Source of the DNA: Scandinavium manionii | GTDB taxonomy: Bacteria > Pseudomonadota > Gammaproteobacteria > Enterobacterales > Enterobacteriaceae | Direction: 5' to 3' | Assembly (NCBI RefSeq): GCF_024764775.1 | Contig: NZ_JALIGC010000040.1 | Coordinates: forward strand, 1-64,000 | Length of the DNA: 64,000 nucleotides | Shown here: positions 54,129 through 61,841 of the stretch, piece by piece | How positions within the stretch are numbered: position 1 is the first letter of the stretch | How the letters are laid out: every line of letters starts with the position of its first letter | The notes under the pieces: model-generated | Seen by the model: the letters and a program-made list of their open reading frames with translations, nothing else | Databases searched by the model: none | What the model was told of the DNA's origin: nothing | Program-made: the position numbers and the translations under genes

Positions 54129-54915
54129 TGTTAGTCCTTGTATCTACCTGCGGTTTGAGCGCGGTGACATGAATATAGCGACCCAGGCTAATCCAGGGTT
54201 CCTCACGGCAATAGCGTGTTTCTAATGCCAGCAGCTGTTCGTAACGCTCGTGCTGCTTATGTTTTTCACGCAAATAATCATGAAAGACCCGCACACCGGT
54301 TTTGCCGGTTATGAGCCAGCCGGACTCTTGCAGCCACTGATATACCTGCTGTGGTTCGCGTGGGTAGTTCGGCGAAAGCTTACGTTTTCGGGTCTTCGGC
54401 ATGCCGGCTTCGACGTAATCAAAGTTCGTCACCACCATGTTATGCATCAGCAGACCGTTAGCATTGTAGAACATTAACGACAACGCGCCGCCCGGACGCA
54501 GCACCGACCACAACGCGTCTAAAACCGCTTGCGGATTGACCACCCACTCCAGCACTGCATGGCACAATATCAGATCAACCGGCCTTTCCAAATGTCCGGC
54601 AATCTCCTGCACCGGGCATTGTACAAAATGCATGTTGTGGCTCACACCTTTCTCATCGGCAGCCTGTTTTGCCAGGGCTATCATCTCAGCTGACAGATCG
54701 CATAGGGTAACATGATGCCCCCGTTCTGCCATCCGAATTGCCGTTTGCCCGGCCCCACCGCCGCCGTCCAGAATGTGTAATGGCGCATCGCCAAAAGACG
54801 CCAACAGGATATCTAAATCCTGCCAGAGGATCGCCTGACGCAACTGGCCCTTGGTCGTGCCATAGATATTGCGCGAAAATCGTTCCGCGATACCATCGAA
54901 ATTGCGATCCTGCAC
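54121..54915 (-). CDS. cmoM: tRNA 5-carboxymethoxyuridine methyltransferase CmoM
   Basis: 264-residue SAM methyltransferase (formerly SmtA) that methylates cmo5U34 to mcmo5U34 in tRNAs including tRNA-Ser(UGA), the serT product. The SAM loop is LDGGGGAGQTAIRMAERGH, with later motif LSLMFYNANGLL. The start is unusual: no ATG is available, and the GTG at 54915 (VQDRNFDG, aligned with E. coli MQDRNFDD) has GGAG six bases upstream. Another GTG at 54927 overlaps that GGAG. Confidence 0.93.
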   Translation of the reverse strand: MQDRNFDGIAERFSRNIYGTTKGQLRQAILWQDLDILLASFGDAPLHILDGGGGAGQTAIRMAERGHHVTLCDLSAEMIALAKQAADEKGVSHNMHFVQCPVQEIAGHLERPVDLILCHAVLEWVVNPQAVLDALWSVLRPGGALSLMFYNANGLLMHNMVVTNFDYVEAGMPKTRKRKLSPNYPREPQQVYQWLQESGWLITGKTGVRVFHDYLREKHKQHERYEQLLALETRYCREEPWISLGRYIHVTALKPQVDTRTNNE

Positions 54916-55037
54916 GCTGGACTCCACTTGCCTGCCACAAAACCGCTATTTTGTCATACCCACAGCGAGAGGGAAGCTATCTGGTGTAATATCCGTGCAT
55001 ATCCCCTGTCAGATGGTCAAAAAAGGAACCAACAAGG

Positions 55038-55814
55038 ATGCTTTTTACGCTAAAGAAGTACATTGGCGGCATGATTTTACCGTTACCGTTGCTGCTGTTA
55101 CTGATGGCGCTCGGCCTGGCGCTGCTCTGGTTCAGCCGATTCCAGCGTAGTGGTAAGATTTGTCTTAGTATTGGTTGGCTGGCGCTGTTGCTGCTGAGCC
55201 TGCAACCGGTCGCCGATGCGTTACTCAAGCCAATTGAAAACAGCTATCCAACCTGGCAAGGCACGGAGCGCGTCGACTACGTTGTGGTTTTGGGCGGAGG
55301 TTATACCTGGAATCCTGAATGGGCACCGAGTTCAAATCTTATCAATAACAGCCTGCCGCGTCTGGCGGAAGGCATTCGTTTATGGCAGGCCAATCCCGGT
55401 GCCAGGATGATTTTCACCGGTGCAGCGGCGAAGACCAACCCCGTGAGTACCGGGGAAGCCGGTGCACGCGTAGCGGAGAGCATGGGTGTGCCGCGCAGCG
55501 ATATTATCGTGCTGGATAAACCGAAAGATACGGAAGAAGAAGCCGCTGCGGTAAAAGCAGCAATTGGCGATGCGCCGTTCCTGCTGGTGACGTCCGCCTC
55601 ACATTTACCGCGAGCGATGATTTTCTTCCGCCATGCGGGCCTGCATCCGCTGCCTGCTCCGGCCAATCAGCTGGCCATTGAATCACCACTCAATCCATGG
55701 GAGCGCCTGATCCCTTCTCCCGTCTGGTTGATGCATAGCGACCGCGTGGGCTATGAAACACTGGGCCGCATTTGGCAATGGCTAAAAGGCAGCTCAGGCG
55801 AGCCAGGGGAGTAA
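55038..55814 (+). CDS. elyC: Envelope biogenesis factor ElyC
   Basis: 258-residue inner-membrane protein (YcbC) with two N-terminal membrane segments (LPLPLLLLLMALGLALLWF, ICLSIGWLALLLLSL) and a periplasmic DUF218 domain (VVVLGGGYTWN, MIFTGAAAKTN, VTSASHLPRAM). In E. coli it is needed for peptidoglycan synthesis at low temperature and for cyclic ECA/undecaprenyl phosphate balance. Divergent from cmoM; its end overlaps convergent ycbJ by 21 bases. Confidence 0.94.
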   Translation: MLFTLKKYIGGMILPLPLLLLLMALGLALLWFSRFQRSGKICLSIGWLALLLLSLQPVADALLKPIENSYPTWQGTERVDYVVVLGGGYTWNPEWAPSSNLINNSLPRLAEGIRLWQANPGARMIFTGAAAKTNPVSTGEAGARVAESMGVPRSDIIVLDKPKDTEEEAAAVKAAIGDAPFLLVTSASHLPRAMIFFRHAGLHPLPAPANQLAIESPLNPWERLIPSPVWLMHSDRVGYETLGRIWQWLKGSSGEPGE

Positions 55815-56687
55815 AGATTTCGACGCCAAATCGAAATTGGCACGGTTAAATTGCCCGGTGTTTACCAACTGAGCGACTTCATCCCACAACAGATACAACC
55901 AGCGGCGCCAGAGGAAGGATTCAGACACTGGCGCACGCTGGAGATAGTGCCACAGCAGACCTTCCGCCAGCCCACTCTCCGACAATCGGAACAGCTCGTA
56001 CTCACGCGGCGCCCACAGCATAATGCCCGGCCCGACCATCGCCAGCAGCTGATCGCTGCGGGAATCTTTCAGCATACTGCGCAGCGTAAAATTGCCATGC
56101 ACCATGACGCAATTATCATTAAAACCGTCAAACAGCGCGGGCAGACATTCCCGCGTGCGGAACAGGATCCGTTTGTCCTGCATGGTGAGCCCGGTGTTGG
56201 GGTAGAGATTCAGCGTGCTCCACAGCATTTCGACGCGCTGGCGATACCAGAGCGGCCAGAGATTTTCCTGCGTGCTGTCGACCGTGCCGACGCAGCCGCC
56301 GCTGTCCTGTCGATGCCAGGCCAGTAATGCCTCGACAATCTGATCTTTCAACTGCTCCCAGCGATCCGGCGTTCTGGCGGGAGCCTCCACTGACACACCG
56401 CGCAGCCGTTCAAGCAGCAGGATATCCGGGCCAGGATGCTCTTCATGGGTCATCACGCCATAAACCACCGGCATACGCACGGTCCCACTGCGGGCCAGAG
56501 TCGAAATTTTCCAGGCCAGCTGCTGTGCAAGCCCCGGGGTAGTGAAACTTCGGGCCAGCAGCGGCATTGGATGTCCCTGAGCATCGTATAGCGACCACAG
56601 TGATGAGTCCGTTTTCTCACTCACACACTCCACCCGACTCAACTTCTCGCCCAGCAGGTGGCTCAGTTCGGCACGCAGTTGTTCCAT
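55794..56687 (-). CDS. ycbJ: Phosphotransferase-like protein YcbJ
   Basis: 297-residue protein of the aminoglycoside phosphotransferase/kinase-like fold, matching E. coli YcbJ in length. The position of the catalytic Brenner motif reads VMVHGNFTLRSML, that is HGN instead of HGD, so catalysis by the usual mechanism is doubtful. Function is unknown. It converges on elyC and lies 141 bases upstream-side of the kdsB end. Confidence 0.85.
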   Translation of the reverse strand: MEQLRAELSHLLGEKLSRVECVSEKTDSSLWSLYDAQGHPMPLLARSFTTPGLAQQLAWKISTLARSGTVRMPVVYGVMTHEEHPGPDILLLERLRGVSVEAPARTPDRWEQLKDQIVEALLAWHRQDSGGCVGTVDSTQENLWPLWYRQRVEMLWSTLNLYPNTGLTMQDKRILFRTRECLPALFDGFNDNCVMVHGNFTLRSMLKDSRSDQLLAMVGPGIMLWAPREYELFRLSESGLAEGLLWHYLQRAPVSESFLWRRWLYLLWDEVAQLVNTGQFNRANFDLASKSLLPWLA

Positions 56688-56799
56688 ATCTGGTTACCCC
56701 TATGAAGACTACTGTTTTTATAATGAGCGCCGATGCCGGAGATGTCACCGGATAAGATCAAAAACGGGGTAAAAAAGAGGATATACCGAGCGGGAAATA

Positions 56800-56821
56800 C
56801 TCCCCTCCGGGCGGAGGGGAG
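56800..56821 (-). terminator. Probable kdsB terminator
   Basis: CTCCCCTCC and GGAGGGGAG (56800-56808, 56813-56821) with loop GGGC; the minus-strand tail is only TATTTCC, so termination may be partial. Confidence 0.55.
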
Positions 56822-56828
56822 AAGGCGA

Positions 56829-57575
56829 TTAGCGCAGTTCTGCGCGCACGCGAGCGAGATCTTCAGGGGTATCAACCCCAGTGCCAGGGACTTCTTTCGC
56901 CACGGCAACATGGATTTTTTCGCCATACCACAGCACGCGCAGCTGTTCGAGCATTTCGATTTGCTCGAGCGGACTCGGTGCCCAGTTGACGTAACGACGA
57001 ATGAAACCCGCACGGTAGCCGTAGATACCAATGTGGCGCAGCAGTGTGTCACCAATGGCGTCACGGCTTTGAGCGAAACGGTCACGATCCCACGGAATAG
57101 TGGCGCGGGAGAAATAGAGCGCGTAGCCTTGCGCGTCCATCACGACTTTGACCGCATTAGGATTGAAGGCTTCTTCCGCATCGTGAATTGGCACTGCGAG
57201 CGTCGCCATTCCAGACTGGCTGGCGGCCAGATTTTCAGCAACCTGGCGAATGATGACCGGCGGGATCATCGGCTCATCACCCTGAACGTTGACGATCAGC
57301 GTGTCATCGCTGAATCCACATTTTTCCACCACTTCGGCCAGACGTTCGGTCCCGGACTGGTGATCAGCGCGGGTCATGCACACTTCGCCGCCTGCGGCCT
57401 CGACTGCGCGCGCGACGTCTTCATTATCCGTCGCAACGATAATGCGCTCAGCGCCAGACTCACGTGCTCTTTCAAGCACATGCACAATCATTGGCTTGCC
57501 GTTAATGTCCTGCAGCGGTTTGCCCGGCAGACGGGTGGACGCGTAACGCGCGGGAATGATGACGACAAAACTCAT
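56829..57575 (-). CDS. kdsB: CMP-KDO synthetase
   Basis: 248-residue cytidylyltransferase that activates 3-deoxy-D-manno-octulosonate with CTP for transfer to lipid A. It has the nucleotide loop IIPARYASTRLPGKPL, NVQGDEP and the C-terminal GVDTPEDLARVRAEL. Same length as E. coli KdsB. The start overlaps the ycaR stop by four bases; it is the last gene of the comEC-msbA-lpxK-ycaQ-ycaR-kdsB run. Confidence 0.97.
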   Translation of the reverse strand: MSFVVIIPARYASTRLPGKPLQDINGKPMIVHVLERARESGAERIIVATDNEDVARAVEAAGGEVCMTRADHQSGTERLAEVVEKCGFSDDTLIVNVQGDEPMIPPVIIRQVAENLAASQSGMATLAVPIHDAEEAFNPNAVKVVMDAQGYALYFSRATIPWDRDRFAQSRDAIGDTLLRHIGIYGYRAGFIRRYVNWAPSPLEQIEMLEQLRVLWYGEKIHVAVAKEVPGTGVDTPEDLARVRAELR

Positions 57576-57754
57576 GGATGGCTCTCTTCTGCGCTCAATG
57601 GACGGGCTTCGTTTTCCAGCAGGACGGGAATTCCGTCACGCAGCGGGAAAGCCAGGCTGTCGAGTTTGCAGATAAGCTCTTGCTTATCCTGACTGTAATA
57701 GAGCTTCCCGTTGCAGACCGGACAAGCGATGATTTCAAGTAAGCGGTGATCCAT
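57572..57754 (-). CDS. ycaR: Trm112-family protein YcaR
   Basis: 60-residue small protein of the UPF0434/Trm112 type: MDHRLLEIIACPVCNGKLYYSQDKQELIC, then a conserved LAFPLRDGIPVLL. The usual second zinc-binding Cys pair is only partly present. GGAGG lies before the ATG at 57754. Coupled to kdsB by an ATGA overlap. Role in this operon is unknown. Confidence 0.93.
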   Translation of the reverse strand: MDHRLLEIIACPVCNGKLYYSQDKQELICKLDSLAFPLRDGIPVLLENEARPLSAEESHP

Positions 57755-57808
57755 AGTTCCTCCAGATGGACCGAAAAAGTATCTGTCGCAGCATAGCACA
57801 GAGCCCGT

Positions 57809-59038
57809 TTATGCGGCGTCAATTTCCCATCCCTTTGGCTGAGCGTTGAAAAGTTCAGCAGGTCGATGGTTGAGTACCACGCGTCCGGCACCCTGCCAGC
57901 GCGCAAAATCATTGATGGCCTGCATCAGACCTTTTTCCAGCGTCTGGCTCACCCGCACGCCGTCCTGCAAATAGACGGCAAAGATTTCCAGCACGCCGGT
58001 TTTGCGGTGCATTTTGCTGTCCATTCGCCCCACCAGTTTTCCCTGGTGCAGTAACGGCAGAACAAAATAACCAAACTGGCGCTTAGGTGCGGGCGTGTAG
58101 CATTCAAGCCGATAGGTGAAATCGAAAAGCTGCTCAGCGCGCCTGCGGTCCCAGACTACAGGGTCAAATGGCGAAAGCACCGCGCTGTGGGTGGCGGTCA
58201 ATTTTCCCGCCTGCGCTTCCTCGAGCAGTGGCTGTAAATCAGCATGCAGCCACATCGGCCCAAGCCCTTTGACATCAACCGGAATTATTAGCCCCTCTTC
58301 TTGCCAGCGTGCAAGTAAAGCAGGCAACGAAGGCTGTCGTAAACGGTAGTAATCCGCCAGCCACTGGCCGCGAAAAATCCCGAGACTGCGGGCGCTGTTT
58401 TGCAGCATTAATTCTTCGGCCTGTTCCTGAGCGAGCAGATCACGCTCGTCGTCCCAGTGCGGCATCACCCGGGAGGTCAAATCATATATACGCTGGAAAT
58501 TATGGCGACCAATTACCATTACTTTCCCGGCAGTGAACAGCCCTTCCAGATGGCGCTTGTGCGGCTTCCATTCCCACCAGCCGCTGGCACCTTTACGGGG
58601 ATGCTCAAAATCCGCCGAGCGAACCGGCCCGTTTTGCTGAATGTGTTCGATGAGCAGCTCTATTTCAGCGGCATGTTCCACCATCCACTCTTTACGATAC
58701 TTCCAGCCCATCTTGTCGGGCGAAAGCATTCGATGGCGCATCAGTGAAAAGTCACTTCTCGGTAAGAAGCAGGCCTCATGGGCCCAGTACTCCATCAGCT
58801 CTCCCCGGTTTAACGCCTCGTCCAGCCATTGTGATGGAAAACTGCCCAGGCGACTGAATAACACCAGCCAGGGGCTGCGCGCAACGACGTTGATGGTGTC
58901 GATTTGCAGTAAGGACATACGCTGAATGGTAGAAAGAATGTCACCCGGTTTCGGGCGACGACGGGGCTTTTTGAGTAACCCCTGAGCGGCAAGATGAAGA
59001 TGGCGTGCGGCAGTTAGTGAAAGCGTTACTTCTGACAT
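57809..59038 (-). CDS. ycaQ: DNA interstrand-crosslink glycosylase YcaQ
   Basis: 409-residue HTH_42/winged-helix protein. In E. coli it unhooks nitrogen-mustard interstrand crosslinks by base excision. The catalytic QxD motif is visible in LLQIDTINVVARSPW near residue 46, and the conserved WAHEACFLP follows. It lies between lpxK (41 bases) and ycaR (54 bases) on the same strand. Confidence 0.93.
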   Translation of the reverse strand: MSEVTLSLTAARHLHLAAQGLLKKPRRRPKPGDILSTIQRMSLLQIDTINVVARSPWLVLFSRLGSFPSQWLDEALNRGELMEYWAHEACFLPRSDFSLMRHRMLSPDKMGWKYRKEWMVEHAAEIELLIEHIQQNGPVRSADFEHPRKGASGWWEWKPHKRHLEGLFTAGKVMVIGRHNFQRIYDLTSRVMPHWDDERDLLAQEQAEELMLQNSARSLGIFRGQWLADYYRLRQPSLPALLARWQEEGLIIPVDVKGLGPMWLHADLQPLLEEAQAGKLTATHSAVLSPFDPVVWDRRRAEQLFDFTYRLECYTPAPKRQFGYFVLPLLHQGKLVGRMDSKMHRKTGVLEIFAVYLQDGVRVSQTLEKGLMQAINDFARWQGAGRVVLNHRPAELFNAQPKGWEIDAA

Positions 59039-59079
59039 TCGAAGTCCTCGTCAGCTCTGCCTGCGCCGCGTGCGATACG

Positions 59080-60060
59080 CTAGCGTTGTGCCAGGCTCAC
59101 CAGTTTCTGAATCAACCGTGGAGCCTGCTCGTCGTCAAAGACGGCGTCCACCGGTAAATACCACCAGTTTTCTTCGGCAAAAGCGCGACACTTGACCGCG
59201 TCTTTTTCCGTCATTACCAGCGTTTGTTTCTGTTCCGCGAGCGCTTGTACATCCGCTGCGCTTAACGCCTGATGATCGCCCAGCGCGACAGTTTTCACCG
59301 GCTGCACGCCGCAGCTTTCAAGGGTGGCAAAAAAACGCGGAGGATGACCAATTCCGGCCATAGCGACAACGTCCTTCAGCAAAGAGACGCTACGTTTTTC
59401 GCCCGTTTTGAGGTTAACGGCCATGCCAGGGCGCAGCTGCATCGGGATTTCACCCGCACGCGGTACGCCGCCATTGACGATAACCGCATCCACGCTTTTC
59501 AGACGTGAAGCGCGTTCGCGCATCGGACCGGCGGGTAACCACCAGCCATTGCCAAAACGACGGACACCATCAATCACAACGATTTCAACATCACGTGCGA
59601 GACGATAATGCTGGAGACCATCGTCGGTGATGATGATTTGCAAGTCGTGAGCTGCCAGCAATGCCTGAACAGCCTCACTGCGGTCAGGGGAAACGGCGAC
59701 GGGCGCCCCGGTACGTTGATAAATCAACACCGGTTCATCGCCCGCTTCGTCAGTGGTGGTGTCTGCCGTTAACAGCAACGGATAATGGGATGCTTTGCCG
59801 CCGTAGCCTCGAGAAACGACGCCCGCTTTAATGCCGTGCTGCTGAAGTTGCTCCACCAGCCAGATAGCTACTGGCGTTTTACCGTTACCGCCTGCGGTGA
59901 GATTCCCCACCACCGCAACCGGAACCGGCGCACGCCAGGCTTTCTTAATACCTAAACGATAGCTGAGACGAATGACGCCGCTCGCCAGGCCATATAGCCA
60001 GGAGAGCGGCAACAGCAGCAGCCAAAGCGGGGATTCGCCAGACCAGATACGTGCGATCAT
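59080..60060 (-). CDS. lpxK: Tetraacyldisaccharide 4'-kinase
   Basis: 326-residue inner-membrane kinase that phosphorylates the lipid A disaccharide at 4'. An N-terminal amphipathic membrane helix (PLWLLLLPLSWLYGLASGVI) precedes the P-loop VGNLTAGGNGKTPVAIWL; DDGLQHYRLARDVEIVV carries the catalytic Asp. It overlaps msbA by four bases, pairing lipid A synthesis with its export. Confidence 0.96.
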   Translation of the reverse strand: MIARIWSGESPLWLLLLPLSWLYGLASGVIRLSYRLGIKKAWRAPVPVAVVGNLTAGGNGKTPVAIWLVEQLQQHGIKAGVVSRGYGGKASHYPLLLTADTTTDEAGDEPVLIYQRTGAPVAVSPDRSEAVQALLAAHDLQIIITDDGLQHYRLARDVEIVVIDGVRRFGNGWWLPAGPMRERASRLKSVDAVIVNGGVPRAGEIPMQLRPGMAVNLKTGEKRSVSLLKDVVAMAGIGHPPRFFATLESCGVQPVKTVALGDHQALSAADVQALAEQKQTLVMTEKDAVKCRAFAEENWWYLPVDAVFDDEQAPRLIQKLVSLAQR

Positions 60061-61805
60061 TGCCCAAATTGCATTTTATGCAGCTGAGCATACACGCCGC
60101 GATGTTCCAGCAAATCCTGGTGACTACCGCGCTCAACGATGCGTCCATCTTCGACGACGACAATTTCATCGGCTTTTTCGATGGTGGACAGTCGGTGAGC
60201 GATCACCAGAGAAGTACGGTTTTTCTGCAGTTCATCCAACGCGGCCTGAATAGCACGTTCGGACTCGGTATCCAGGGCTGACGTGGCTTCATCCAGAATC
60301 AGGATCGGGCTATCACGCAGCAGCGCACGGGCAATGGCGATACGCTGACGCTGACCGCCGGAAAGCAGCACGCCATTCTCACCAATTACCGTATCCAGAC
60401 CGTTATCCATCTTATTGATGAAGTCCATGGCGTAGGCCATTGTCGCGGCCTTCTCAATATCTTCACGGCTGTAAAGGTCGGTGCGAGCGTAAGCAATGTT
60501 GTTCGCCACGGTATCGTTGAACAGATGAACGTTCTGCGAAACCAGCGCCACCTGGTCGCGTAACGATGCCAGGGTATATTCGCGAATATCATGCCCGTCA
60601 AGCACGATGCTCCCGTTATCCACATCGTAGAAACGTGTGATCAGGCTCGCGATGGTAGACTTGCCTGAACCGGAACGTCCCACCAGTGCGACTGTTTTTC
60701 CTTCAGGAACATGCAGATTGATGTCACGCAGCGCAGGCACTTCGCGGCCTGGATACGTAAAGGTGACGTCTTTAAATTCGAGATTACCCTTCGCACGTTC
60801 AACAACGCGAGTACCTTCGTCTTTTTCTTGCTCGGTATCGAGGATAGCGAACAGTGTCTGGCATGCAGCCATACCGCGCTGGAACTGGGCATTGACGTTA
60901 GTCAGAGACTTCAGTGGACGCATCAGCGCAATCATCGAAGAGAACACGACGGTGATGGTACCCGCGGTCAACGTTTCCATCACGCTCGGGAAGCTCGCCG
61001 CATAGAGAACAAAGGCCAGCGCCAGCGACGCAATCAGCTGAATGATAGGGTCAGAGATTGAAGAAGCAGAAACCATCTTCATGCCCTGCAAACGCATTTT
61101 ATTGCTGACTTTATCGAAACGCTTGGTCTCAACACCCTGTCCGCCAAACATCAGGACTTCTTTATGTCCTTTCAGCATTTGCTCCGCACTGGTGGTCACC
61201 TGCCCCATCGTGTTTTGCATATTTTTACTGATGCTTCGGAAACGCTTGGAGACGATACGAATAGCGAAAGAAACGATCGGGGCCAGGACGATAAGGATCA
61301 CCGACAGCTGCCAGCTGTACCAGAACATCATGATGAACAGGCCAATAATCGAGGCCCCTTCACGCACGACGGTAATCAGCGCGCTGGAAGAAGATGAAGC
61401 AACCTGTTCGGAGTCATAAGTGATACGTGACAGCAAAGTACCGGTCGACTGTTTGTCGAAAAACGAGACCGGCATACCCATCATATGGCCGAAAAGGCGG
61501 CGGCGCATGGTCATGACCACTTTTCCTGAAACCCAGGAAATACAATAACTTGAAACGTAACTGGTGATACCACGAAGGATCATCAGTCCGATCACAACCA
61601 GCGGCATCCACAGCAGCACAGAGCGATCCGTTTTACCAAAACCATCGTCCAGTAATGGTTTGAGAAGCGACAGCATAAAGGTGTCACTGGCAGCGTTAAG
61701 AATTAACGCGACCGCCGATACGATTAGGCCAGCTTTAAAAGGCGCAATCGTTGGCCAAAGTCGGCGGAAAGTCTGCCACGTGGAGAGATCTTTGTCGTTC
61801 TGCAT
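60057..61805 (-). CDS. msbA: Lipid A flippase ATP-binding/permease protein MsbA
   Basis: 582-residue homodimeric ABC exporter that flips core-lipid A across the inner membrane. Six membrane helices fill residues 1-320; the ATPase domain has Walker A LVGRSGSGKSTIA, signature LSGGQRQRIAIARALL and Walker B ILILDEATSALD, with the switch His in IAHRLSTIEKAD. Same length as E. coli MsbA. It lies 36 bases after comEC. Confidence 0.97.
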   Translation of the reverse strand: MQNDKDLSTWQTFRRLWPTIAPFKAGLIVSAVALILNAASDTFMLSLLKPLLDDGFGKTDRSVLLWMPLVVIGLMILRGITSYVSSYCISWVSGKVVMTMRRRLFGHMMGMPVSFFDKQSTGTLLSRITYDSEQVASSSSSALITVVREGASIIGLFIMMFWYSWQLSVILIVLAPIVSFAIRIVSKRFRSISKNMQNTMGQVTTSAEQMLKGHKEVLMFGGQGVETKRFDKVSNKMRLQGMKMVSASSISDPIIQLIASLALAFVLYAASFPSVMETLTAGTITVVFSSMIALMRPLKSLTNVNAQFQRGMAACQTLFAILDTEQEKDEGTRVVERAKGNLEFKDVTFTYPGREVPALRDINLHVPEGKTVALVGRSGSGKSTIASLITRFYDVDNGSIVLDGHDIREYTLASLRDQVALVSQNVHLFNDTVANNIAYARTDLYSREDIEKAATMAYAMDFINKMDNGLDTVIGENGVLLSGGQRQRIAIARALLRDSPILILDEATSALDTESERAIQAALDELQKNRTSLVIAHRLSTIEKADEIVVVEDGRIVERGSHQDLLEHRGVYAQLHKMQFGQ

Positions 61806-61841
61806 TCAAAAAACCAGCTTATGTTGAGATAGCCGCACATT

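Noticed and set aside
56733..57692. 319-residue frame antisense to kdsB and ycaR
   Set aside because: Shadow of well-conserved genes; no ribosome-binding site and no recognisable domain.
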